A stretch of 64,000 nt of DNA. Origin: Cymodocea nodosa. Lineage: Eukaryota; Streptophyta; Magnoliopsida; Alismatales; Cymodoceaceae. This document shows, one piece after another, positions 1 through 10,346 of the stretch (within the stretch, counting starts at the first letter, position 1; each line of letters starts with the position of its first letter). Made by a program: the position numbers and the translations under genes. The DNA lies in assembly GCA_036874045.1 (NCBI GenBank), contig CM072335.1, positions 18,545,501-18,609,500 on the forward strand. Reading direction: 5' to 3'. The notes under the pieces are model-generated. The model ran no database searches. It was not told the DNA's origin and saw only the letters and a list, made by a program, of their open reading frames with translations.

Positions 1-1400
1 GTCTGATGCCCAACTGCAATTTCGGATATTTAGAGATAACTCATCGAAAGTTCACTTAAGTCATGCATTATGGTTTTGACACGTGTACTTCAGGAAATAA
101 TAAAATATTCTTTGAAAACATAATTGTTCGGCAATTTAAACATAACTATCTGACATGTTCGATCTGTTAAACATAACTGTCTGAAATATGTTCGATATGT
201 TAAACATAACTATCCGAAATATCAGAAAATTTGAATACTTAAGAATTTCACACCTGCAACTTACCGACAGTTTAGAAATGTACTAAATTAACATTAATTC
301 CCCAAAATTAAGCAGATTCTTTAATTAAAGCATATAATAGTGCAATTATAACATAATGGCTTAATTCTCATATGATAAGCTAAATATTATGCAATTAACC
401 ATCATTTAACTGTTAATAATATGCACTTTTTCATTCTAAACAAGGATCTATAAACTTAACTAAAAACTTTATGAACTTTCGTAACCTTAGTAACTTTACG
501 AAGGTTCATAAACTTACATTAGTAATTTTACGAATTTGCCTATAATAATTTTTCACTTTTAAACTTGTAAAAGGGTATTTTGGATACTTTGAAATTATAA
601 TTATCCAATGCTTAAACACATTTCAGATAGTTAACCTCTAACTTTTCAAAAGACAACTTAAGTCATATATTAAAGTTTCAACACGTGTCCTTCTTGAAAT
701 AATAATAAAGTACTCTTTAAGCATTCAAAACACAATTGTCCAATACATAAAATGTAACTCTCCAAAATAATAGACATTTCAGATACTAAGGAAATTTAAA
801 AGCCTATAACTCATTGATAGTTCAAAAATATACTTAATTAACACTAATTCCTTAGAATTATGCACATTCTTTAATTAAGGCATATAATCGTGCAATTATA
901 ACATAATGGCTTAATTCTAATATGATAAGCTAAATATTATGCAATTAACCATTATTTAACCATTAATATTATACACTTTTTCATTCTAAATAGTTACCTT
1001 AGTGTGTAATCAAATAACTCAACGCATATAGCTATGCTAATTTAATGAGTTAAACATGTTCAACTCACATGACATAATAAAACATTTAAATTCAACACGT
1101 GTCCTTGAAATAATAAAATATTCTTTAAGCATTCAAAACAAAACTGTCTAATACATAAAATGTAACTCTCTAAAATAACAAATATTTTGGATACTTAAGG
1201 AATTAAAAAGCCTATTACTCATCAACAGTTCACAAATATACTTCATTAACGTTAATTCCTTGAAATTATGGACATTCTATAATTAAGGCATATAATCGTG
1301 CAATTATAACATAATGACTTAATTCTCATTTGATAACCTAAATATTATGTAATTAACCATTATTTAAAAATTAATATTATGCACTTTTTCATTCTAAGCA
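1..1400 (-). repeat. Athila-like gypsy 3' LTR remnant with stacked partial copies
   Basis: Read on the minus strand, this is the start of a gypsy LTR; the LTR terminus (TGCTTAGAATG on the minus strand) lies at 1400 next to a polypurine tract. The block ending in tttttcattcta occurs three times, ending near 435, 987 and 1397, so the U3 end is present as three stacked partial units of about 400-550 bases. The same block recurs in the complete 3' LTR at 36320-36879 and, reversed, at 55265-55620. It contains copies of the TAACT-NNN-CGAA word (37-48, 207-218) and CACGTG boxes. The left part is cut by the window edge. No coding sequence is visible. Confidence 0.8.
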
Positions 1401-1569
1401 CTTCCCCCATACCTAACTTTTGCTAGTCCCTTAGCAAACTAATTTGATCTAGTTAATTAGTCTTTCTAAAGTGCTAGAACTATTTATTTCCTTCATAAAT
1501 CAGTATTCCTTATGAAAATATTTCTTCATTTTGTATCTTCGAAATACTAAGATTAGATTAATATAAAGA
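1401..1569 (-). other. Gypsy polypurine tract and 3' internal end, left half
   Basis: On the minus strand GTATGGGGGAAG (1401-1412) is the polypurine tract that primes plus-strand synthesis just before the 3' LTR. The following ~150 bases match 36892-37008 of element M1. The segment stops at 1569 where SIRE copy 1 is inserted and resumes at 14704. Confidence 0.75.
1565..1569. repeat. Target site duplication AAAGA, left copy
   Basis: AAAGA precedes the 5' LTR of SIRE copy 1 and is repeated exactly at 14704-14708. The unoccupied paralogous site at 37004-37008 has a single AAAGA. Confidence 0.9.
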
Positions 1570-3186
1570 TGCTAAGTATTTTGTTTTGATGATGTGTGCT
1601 GAATGAAATTAATCATATTTACTCAATTACTATTGCTTGTGAAAGGAAATTAAAATCATTATTTAATACAGAAAAAGTTTATTGATATAAATACTTGTCT
1701 ATATTGGATTTGAAATTATACTAAGTTAATAACTATTTGTTTCATTGCATTAATTTCTCATTTAACTAAATGTTAAGTTAACGTGTGTTTTTATTGAAAA
1801 GCATGATATGTTTTAAAGTTATATTTTTTGTATCATGTACAGTGCATGTTTGGAAAACTCGTTAAGTTAGAGTTTTAGTTGTATAGAGATCACGTGAGAA
1901 CTCGTTAAGTTAGAGGCTTAAAGGTTCAAATATGTCACGTGAGAACTCATTAAGTTAGCGAGTAAAAGTTTAGAAAACTCGTTAAGTTAGTGTTATACAT
2001 GTGGTGAAATTATAAGTTACGAATGTTATATTGTATCACGTGAGGTGCACATGTTTAACTCGTTAAGTTAACATAACTAAATGTGTTGAGTTGCTATATT
2101 GAACACTAAGGCAACGCGTTAGGTTAGCGTTATAAACTTAAGTTGTTATTTTTTGCACGTGGTAAAATTCTTATTATAAAAAATATTTGTATATTACTGG
2201 TTCGTGAAGTTATTGTAACACAACAGAGATAGTTCGTTGAGTTATCTATAACACAACGGAGTTAATCTGTTGAGTTATCTATAGTACTTGTCACGTGAAT
2301 TGGCACATGAGAAACTCGTTAAGTTGAAAACGTTAAGTTATATATATACTTGTGTTACTCGTTTAGTTAACATTAAAGTAACGACTTCTTATTATACTTA
2401 ATGAAAAATTTTGGATGAGAAAGTTTATTTTGCAGGAAATTTTTCAGAGATCCAAAATTGATGATTAAAGAAAATTCGAAATGTAAACATGGGTCAGAAC
2501 ATGTGTATTTTGATGAAGGAAAAAGAAAAGACGTGAAGAAGTGGAAAATTGGTAGTGATTAAATGTGGAGGATATGCATGAAATGAAGATACAATATAAA
2601 AGGCATAGAATTCTCGTTGATCAAATTATCCCTGCACATCAAACGAAAAATCTTTTCAGGGATCAAAAACACCTCTTCGAGGAAAATCTCTCAGGTGGAA
2701 GAAAATTCAGTGAAGCATAAAAAGGTAAGATATATGTCACTGAAGATTTGAAGTATCAGGTGGAAGCAAATTAAGTGAAGCAGAAAAGGTCAGATTTATG
2801 TCACTGAAGATTTAAAGTATTAGAAGAAAGCAAATTCGGTGAAGCATAAAAAGACAAGATATTCGTCACTAAAGAATTGCTGAAGAAGAAAGAGAAGAAG
2901 AAGAAGAAGAAAGATCTCAAATAGGGAGAAATGTTTTAAATTCCGCAAATTAGTTTTCTCTGTTTGTAGTCATGAAATTGTTTAGATGATACATGGTATC
3001 AAGATATAATTGCATCTACAATTTCTGAGGAGAATTGAATTGTATATTGTAATTGAAACCTTGAATAAAAATGATTTTTTGAAAATAGTGTCTCGACTTG
3101 TTTTTGAGTTTTAAAGTTTCAATTATATTCGAAAATATTGAGAAACACAATTCACCCCCCCTCTTGTGTAGCTATACAATCCTACA
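1570..3186 (+). repeat. SIRE copy 1 5' LTR
   Basis: The LTR begins TGCTAAGTATTTTG (other copies begin TGTTGAGTATTTTG) and ends ...GATCCTACA-type, giving TG...CA termini. It has a TATA box at 2595-2603, an AATAAA at 3064-3069, a GAA-rich purine tract near 2880-2912 and five CACGTG palindromes (1891, 1936, 2037, 2156, 2292). Words of the type CTCGTTAAGTTA recur through U3. The copy at 13091-14703 is collinear throughout. Confidence 0.93.
2595..2603 (+). promoter_or_regulatory. SIRE LTR core promoter (TATA box)
   Basis: TATAAAAGG lies in the downstream half of the LTR and is conserved in the other SIRE LTRs (for example 14115-14123). It is the expected driver of the genomic transcript, with the CACGTG-rich U3 upstream as likely enhancer. 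Position and conservation are seen; promoter function is inferred. Confidence 0.7.
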
Positions 3187-3188
3187 AG

Positions 3189-3200
3189 TGGTATGAAAGC
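3189..3200 (+). other. Primer binding site, initiator Met-tRNA type
   Basis: TGGTATGAAAGC lies two bases after the LTR end and resembles TGGTATCAGAGC, the site complementary to the 3' end of initiator Met tRNA used by most plant copia elements. Copy 3 has TGGTATTAGAGC at 23192-23203. Confidence 0.8.
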
Positions 3201-3386
3201 TTTGTTAATAATCTTTAATATAAAATCGATATCAACTTATTTAATATCATTGTTTATTCTACCTTCCTTGTTTTTAAACAAACATTAATATTTGAGCATA
3301 CGATTAACTTTCTTGATTTAAGGCTCAAGTTGTTTTAAAGTTTTTAGACTATTTAAAATCAAATAGGTTAAAAAATCGAAGGTAAG

Positions 3387-5640
3387 ATGGCTACTGGAAA
3401 TGGTAATTTTTCTTTATATGAAGGTCAAAATCTTAATCGTCCTCCTTTATTTAATGGAATTCATTTTGAATATTGGAAATATAGGATGACTGTTTTTCTT
3501 CAAAGTATAGATCATAAGTTGTGGTTCATGATTTCTAAACCATATACTCCATTACCCCTTATAATACTTAGACAATTACTGGAAAAGAAAATGAAACTCT
3601 GAATGCTAAGGGCTTAAATATTTTATTTTGTGCATTGAGTTATGAATAGTTCAGTAAAGTGTCGGCATATAAATGTGCTTATGAGGTGTGGCATGCATTA
3701 GAAGTTTCACATGAATGTACTTCTCAAGTTAAAGAGACTAAAATAAACATGTTGATTCATAAGTATGAACTCTTTAAGATGCATGAAGACGAAAGTATTT
3801 CTGAGATGTTTTCCAAATTTTTTGATATCATAAACTCTTTAAAATGCTTAGGAAAGAATTTTGAATAGAAGGATTTGGTGAGGAAAATTCTCAAATCCCT
3901 AAGTTTTAAATGGTCTCAGAAAGTAACATCAATTGAGGAATCACGAGATTTAAATGTTTATACCATGATTGAACTTATAGAAACTTAACAACTTATGAAG
4001 TTCAATTAAATGAATCACTGAGTCACAACAAACCAAAAATGAAGAAAGAAATAGCCTTCGAAATTAATTCAGATTCTGATATATCTACTGATTCTGACGA
4101 GGATTTGATTTTGCTGACTAGGAAATTCAAGAAAGCATGGAAAGCTAGGAAACATCAAAGGAACAGAAATGACAAACCCTCAACATCAAAATCACTGAAT
4201 GACAAGAATTCTTCATCCAAAAAGTATGTATGTTACAACTGTAAGAAACCTAGACATCTTTCTCCAAATTGTCCTATAAGGAAAAATGTAAAGCAAAGTA
4301 GGACAAATCAGAAGAAGACGACTTAGAAAACTCAAAAAAAGTTTTACAAGAAAAAGGCTTTGAAGGTCACTTGGGATGACAAGTCTGAAGAGTCTAAATC
4401 TAAGGAATCATTATCAAAATCTTCACATTCAGAAGGAGAACAAGAGTTAGAAGACGTTGCTCATGTGTGCTTCATGGCAAATAAGTCTGAGGTAATATCT
4501 GATCTTGAAAGTCATTTAGATTTTAACTTTGATGAATTATTATGTGCTTATCATGCATTATTACAAAAACTTAAAAGTTTGTAAACTAGAAAATAAGAAT
4601 ATTAAAACTCTTTATCCATTGTGGAAGAAGAAAATTGTTTCCTATCTACTACTTTAGAAAAGTTTAAATGTGATAATGAAAATCATGCTAGAGATTTGCA
4701 TAAATTTAGATTTAATGAATGTGTCTTGCATGAACAAATACAAAATACAAATGTTGAAAAATTAAAGGTAGAATCTGAAAATGAAATCTTGAGAAAAAAT
4801 ATAAAATGGACTTGAATTAGAGATAGATAAATTAAAACTAAGAGAGCTAGATTTAAATTCTACCATTGAGAAATGGAATTTAAGTCAAACTAAGTTAGAT
4901 AAACTAACTAGTACCCCTGCGGTGTCATATAAATTTGGCCTTGGATTTGATTGTCCTGAATATCCTGAATCTCAAGCCAATAAAGGATTTATTAGTTGCA
5001 GTTCAAGTAAATCTAAGACTAAAATTCCTTTTATCATGAAACAAGGTAATAAATATGTAGAAGTAGGTACTTTAAGGGATGAATCATGTAGTAATAATAT
5101 AAATCAATGTGATTTGTCAAATTGTACTTCTAACATGACTATTAATGTTTCTAAAAATCTTGTTTCTTGTTTTGGAAATTCAGTTTCTAATGTCCCTAAA
5201 ATCTTAGACAATTGTAATAAACTGAAAATTCAGAAACCCGAGGATGTAATTCAAAACATTAGTGTTAGACCAATTACTCATTCTGCATGTGATAAATCTG
5301 AAAATTCTTGTGTAGAAAAGGATTTTGTATGTACGGAAAATGTTAATACTAGTACAAAATCTTGATATGAACTTACTGAAATGTATGAGCATGATCAAAA
5401 TAAATTAACATCTGATAAAAATCGGTTTGGTCTTGGTTATACTACATCTAAAAACAAAAAGAATGATTATAAGAGCAATAATGCTATAAGTATGATGTTA
5501 AAAATAAGTCTATAGTACTTACAACTAATAAGAATGTAAATGATAATGTTAAACTATTTTTAAAAAAAAAGAAGAAATATGCGTTTAATGAACTTGGTCC
5601 TCAATAACATTGGGTACCAAGAAAAAGTTTTTCTTAATTT
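3387..5640 (+). pseudogene. gag: SIRE copy 1 gag (broken)
   Basis: Gag would build the capsid and bind element RNA. The ATG at 3387 follows the PBS by about 190 bases. The N-terminal motif RPPLFNGIHFEYWKYRM is typical of plant copia gag. A CCHC zinc knuckle (C-x2-C-x4-H-x4-C) is at 4231-4272, with the usual Gly before His replaced by Arg. A long charged C-terminal region with coiled-coil character follows. A deletion near 3555 shifts the frame, TAG codons occur at 3647 and 3866, and there is another shift near 3977 and stops after the knuckle. In copy 3 the same region is in one frame with pol, so the ancestor probably had a single gag-pol ORF. Confidence 0.88.
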
Positions 5641-5667
5641 GTTTTGTAGGAGGAAACAATATCAACA

Positions 5668-8600
5668 TGGATCTTGGACAGTGGAGCGTCAAGTCACATG
5701 ACTGGATAGAAAAGTCTATTACAAAATTTTACAAATACCATGAAAGGGAGTGTAACATTTAGAAACAAAAGCAAAGATAAAATCATAGGTATGGGCAATG
5801 TTCAAATAACTCTAACTTGTGTTATTTCGAATGTACTATATATAGAAAACCTAGGATTTAATTTGCTGAGTGTTATAAAACTAACTGAAAATGGATATTA
5901 TGTAGTGTTTGAAGATAATGTATGCAAAATTATTGATAAAAATATAGATGAAATTAAGTTTATTGCTAAAAGAAAAGGTTCTGTATGTATTTTATCTTTA
6001 CCTTCTAGTGTAGTTGATTTAAATTCATGTTTGCTAGCTGAAACTAGTGATGCATATCTATGGCATAGAAGGATTGGGCATATAAATATGAAACTATTAC
6101 ATAAACTATCTAGAAAACATTTAGTGAGAGGTTTACCAAAGATTAAATACTCAAAGGACTTTATGTGTGATGCATGTGAGTTAGGTAAACTTCACAAAAA
6201 CTCTTTTAAATCCAAAACTGATATTTCAAGCAAAAGAGTCTTAGAACTTATACATATGGATCTATTTGGACCAACAAAAATCATGAGTCTTGGTGGTAAA
6301 TAGTATGTATTTGTTTTAGTAGATGACTTCTCTAGATACACTTGGGTATACTTTCTAGCATCTAAGACAGAAGTTTTTGAAAAGTTTAAAATGTTTTGCA
6401 ATCTTGTTCAAAATGAACAAAGTGTCTGTATTCAAAAACTTAGGAGTGATCATGGTACTGAATTTGATAATGATCAAATGGATAATTATTGTAATAAGCA
6501 TGGCATTGATCATAGATTTTCTTCTCCAAGAGTATTGTGTCAAAATGGTGTTGTTGAGAGAAAGAATAGATCATTTCAAGAAATGGCTAGAACTATGTTG
6601 AATGAACATAAGTTACCTCAAAATCTTTGAGCTGAAGTAGTAAATACAGCTTGTTATGTTATTAACAGAAGTCATTTAAGACCTCGTGTTAATAAAACTC
6701 CTTTTGAAATTATGTTTAATAGGGTTCCAAAAATTTCCTATATGAAACCATTTGGCTGCAAGTGTTTTATTCTTAATACTAAGGATAAAAAGGATAAATT
6801 TCAAGCCAAAGCGGATGAAGGAATTTTTGTAGGTTACTCTACTAGAAGTAAAGCCTATAGAGTATATAACAAGACTTCTAGAACTATTGAAGAAACCCTC
6901 CATGTAAGCTTCAATGAAAATTCTTTTAGAGAATCTCAATCTAAAGCTAATAATGATGATATGATCAATCTCCCAAAAGAGTTAGAGATCAATAGAGAGA
7001 TTGAAGATTTATCTGAGAAAATCAAAAATATGAATTTAAATGATCAAACTAATGATGAAAGTGATGGACCTTTAGATGTTGATGAGAATATTGAGGAAAA
7101 TCAGAGAAATTAGCGTTATTCTTCATCACATCCCATTACTCAACTCATTGGTAATATTAATGAGGGAGTTAAAACTAGAGCTTCAGTAAATTTAAATAGT
7201 ATGTGTATGTTTGTTTCTATGGTAGAACCAAGGAATATACAAGAATCATTATCTGATGAAAATTGGATAGTGGCAATGCAAGAAGAACTAAATCAATTCA
7301 TCAAAAATAATGTTTGGGAATTAGTCTCTCAACCAAAAAATCAGTCCATAATAGATATAAAGTGGATCTTTAGAAACAAAACTAACGAAACTGGTCAAGT
7401 TATAAGGAACAAAGCTAGCTTAGTTGCACAAGGGTATACACTGGAAGAAGGACTAGATTATGATGAAACATTTGCTCCTGTGGCTAGGTTAGAAAGTATT
7501 AGAATATTATTAGCCTATGCTTGTTATATGGATTTTAAATTATTTCAAATGGATGTAAAGAGTGCATTTCTAAATGGTTTAATTAATGAAGAATTCTGTG
7601 TAAAACAACCACCTAGATTTGAAGATATTAAAAATCCTGACTTTGTGTATAAATTGAAGAAAGCCTTATATGGTTTGAAGCAAACACCTAGATCATGGTA
7701 TGAAAGACTATCTACTTTTTTAACAGGAAAAGGCTATATCATGGGAAAAGTGGATCATACTCTATTTATCAAGAGAGATGGTAAAGATCAGATTGTTGTT
7801 CAAATATACGTGGATGATATAATCTTTGGAGCAACCTCTGATAAGCTGATAAAAATATTCTCTGAAGAGATGACTAATCAGTTTGAAATGAGTATGATAG
7901 GAGAACTTTCATATTTTCTAGGACTTCAAATTAAGCAAATGGATAAAGGTATATTTTTAAATCAGGAAAAATATGTAGATGAAATGCTTAAGAAATTTAA
8001 TTTTAATGATACAAGGATTCAAGGAACTCCTATGAGTACTTCTTTAAAGTTAGATATTGATGACATAGGAAAATCAATAGATCAAAGAAAATACAGAAGT
8101 GTGATTGGTTCTTTACTTTATTTGATTGCTAGTAGACCTTATATTATATTTGTTGTGTGTGTTTGTGCTAGATTTCAATCTAATCCTAAAGAATCACACT
8201 CAATTGTAGTGAAAAGAATATTTAGACATATACAAGGAACTAAAAATTTCAGAATGTATTATTCTAAGGATAGTTTAATAGATCTTATAGGATATACTGA
8301 TGTTGATTATGTAGGATCTAAATCTGTTAGAAAAAGTACAAGTGGCGCATGTCAATTATTGAGAAATAATTTGGTGTCATGGTTTAGTAAAAAGCAAAAC
8401 TGTGTAGCACTTTTTACTATCGAAGCTGAATATGTTGCTGCTGCACTGTGTTGCACTCAGATTCTATGGATAAGGCAAACTTTAGAAGATTTTGGATTAT
8501 CTTATGATACAATTGAGATTTATTGTGACAATAATTCTACAATAAATCTTTCCAAAAATCCTGTATTAAATTCAAGAGCAAAGCATATAGAGGTTAGACA

Positions 8601-8757
8601 TCATTTTCTAAGAGATAACGTAATTAAAGGAAAAATTAAATTAGTATTTGTGTCTAGTAAAAATCAATTAGCTAATATATTTACAAAACCCCTAGACGAA
8701 AATACATTCTGCAACATTAGATTAAATTTAGGTATTTGTAGGCTATGTGATGTGTAA
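5668..8757 (+). pseudogene. pol: SIRE copy 1 pol: protease, integrase, RT, RNase H
   Basis: One frame runs from protease to the RNase H end with only four stops: TAG 5707, TAG 6301, TGA 6628 and TAG 7111. The aspartic protease motif WILDSGASSHMTG starts at 5668. The pre-integrase zinc region precedes an integrase core with all three acidic residues: Asp at 6259, Asp at 6448 (SDHGTEF) and Glu at 6556, the last two 36 residues apart (DD35E). The RT has ALYGLKQ and YVDD (7807-7818). RNase H has Asp in YTDVDY (8299), TIEAEY and YCDNN. The RT-RNase H part (7114-8757) is uninterrupted. The domain order protease-integrase-RT-RNase H identifies Ty1/copia. The TGA and the 7111 TAG replace Trp codons still present in copy 3, consistent with C-to-T decay. 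Confidence 0.94.
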
Positions 8758-10346
8758 AATGCTTAAACTCCACATAAAAAGATAAATAGTATTGATGATG
8801 TTGTTCACCTCATAGATATTATATACTTATCATAAATATCTAAGTAATATCTAAGCTGCTGCTTAAGATACTATGTATTTATTGTAAAATCATAGTAGTA
8901 TCTTATTGATTTTAAGTAGTTTATCAATTTTAATGGTTTTTACGATTTTAAGTGGAAGTGTAAATGAAAAACATTAAATACTTCTGACATTCTGAAATTT
9001 TGATTAAGTGTTTTCTTTGAATCAAGGAAAGTGCATATGATCATGCATAAATTTGACTTAATTGATTAAACTTGTAGAATAATTTATATGTAACTCATCT
9101 TAAACAGTTAATCAAAAGTATAAGCTTATTGAAACTAATTCATATTCTCAGTAAAATCATAGAAGTAAAAATTGTATGAGATTTGTGTTTTATTGCATCT
9201 ATATTAATGGAATACATATATATTGTGCTTAAAATGAAAAGTGCTTACAAAGTGAAAATCTTTGAGAGTTTATTGATCAGTTTGATCACGAGCCTTTTGT
9301 ACTTGAGCAAATAGGTATGTAAGGATTGTTGTCCTAAAAAAGGATTCTTTAAATCTAGCAACCTAAGGTCCTGATCAGATCTGAGATTGTTGACTCAAAG
9401 CTCATTATACGGGTACATTAGAAAGCTCTTGTATGATTCAAGCTTTTCAAACTAACTTTTAAAGAAAATTATCAATAATTAGTGTTTTGAAAAGAAAAAG
9501 TTGTTTCATTAATTATAGATATCTTTGAATCAAATATAGTTTCTACCAATATGACTACTGAGTTATTGAATTAACATTAGTACTTTTGAAAATGTTTATT
9601 TGAAATACATTCTTTTATTCTCTTTGAATTAATCATATTGAGTTCAAAGTTGTGTTTTGATTCATATACAGTAGGACTTGATTCTGGAAATCATTTTTGA
9701 TGAAGTCAGAATAATGGAAGCTTTTGAAAAGAAAATTTAAAAGTATAGTTATACTTAACATCTATTGTTATACAAGTATATTTTGTATTTTGATTGAATA
9801 TATATATAAAGTATATTTGTAGGGGGAGGATTAACAATGTCCAAAACAGATTAATATAATTTAGAATACAAATCTTGGTTAATCTAAATTAATGTCCTCT
9901 TAAAAGCTTGATGAAATAATTTACAAAGACAAACAAACTATTTTAGATTCAAAGGACAGGAATGTTAGAATAGTTTACAATGTTCTCAAGAAAATGATAA
10001 GGTATAGCTATTGTGATGTGTTCGGAACATTTCAGTTGGAAGCATCCGAAAATTGTTTTAAGTGTACTAACTGGACGTTATGTTAGATAAGGTAACGTGT
10101 AAAACTGCCTCTAGACAGCGCTTTACTCATTAGGTTAGTTAACTCAACGAGTTATACTTGAATATTTCGGGTACCTTGATTGAATAAACTTTATTCAATA
10201 TTCATTTAATATCTAAACCCGACTTCTTTTCACGTTGAGTTATTCGCCTAAAGCCTTATTTAAACACTTATTACACAGGCACTTAGGTTATTCGTAAACT
10301 TTGTCAAGAAAATTTTTCCTACTTATTGCTGTTACAACCTACAACG
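8758..10346 (+). other. SIRE copy 1 noncoding region between pol and ORF3
   Basis: No ORF is supported. About 8840-9890 is homologous to the noncoding 3' region of the gypsy elements on the minus strand (36960-38150 and 47117-47700); the 20-base block taggtatgtaaggattgttg at 9312-9331 is exact in both families. A purine run gtagggggagga near 9820 resembles a central polypurine tract. TTATTTAAAC at 10256-10265 is a TATA-like element upstream of ORF3. Confidence 0.8.
10256..10265 (+). promoter_or_regulatory. TATA-like element upstream of SIRE ORF3
   Basis: TTATTTAAAC lies about 82 bases before the ORF3 ATG. Copies 2 and 3 keep a TATA-like element at the same distance (near 17702, and TATATAAAC at 30238-30246), followed by the conserved acacttattacac. 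It could be an internal promoter for ORF3. The conservation is seen; promoter activity is a guess. Confidence 0.4.

Noticed and set aside
2879-2912. GAA-rich tract as a coding or regulatory element of its own
   Set aside because: It is a variable-length purine microsatellite in the R-U5 part of each SIRE LTR (also near 14400, 22000, 34315).
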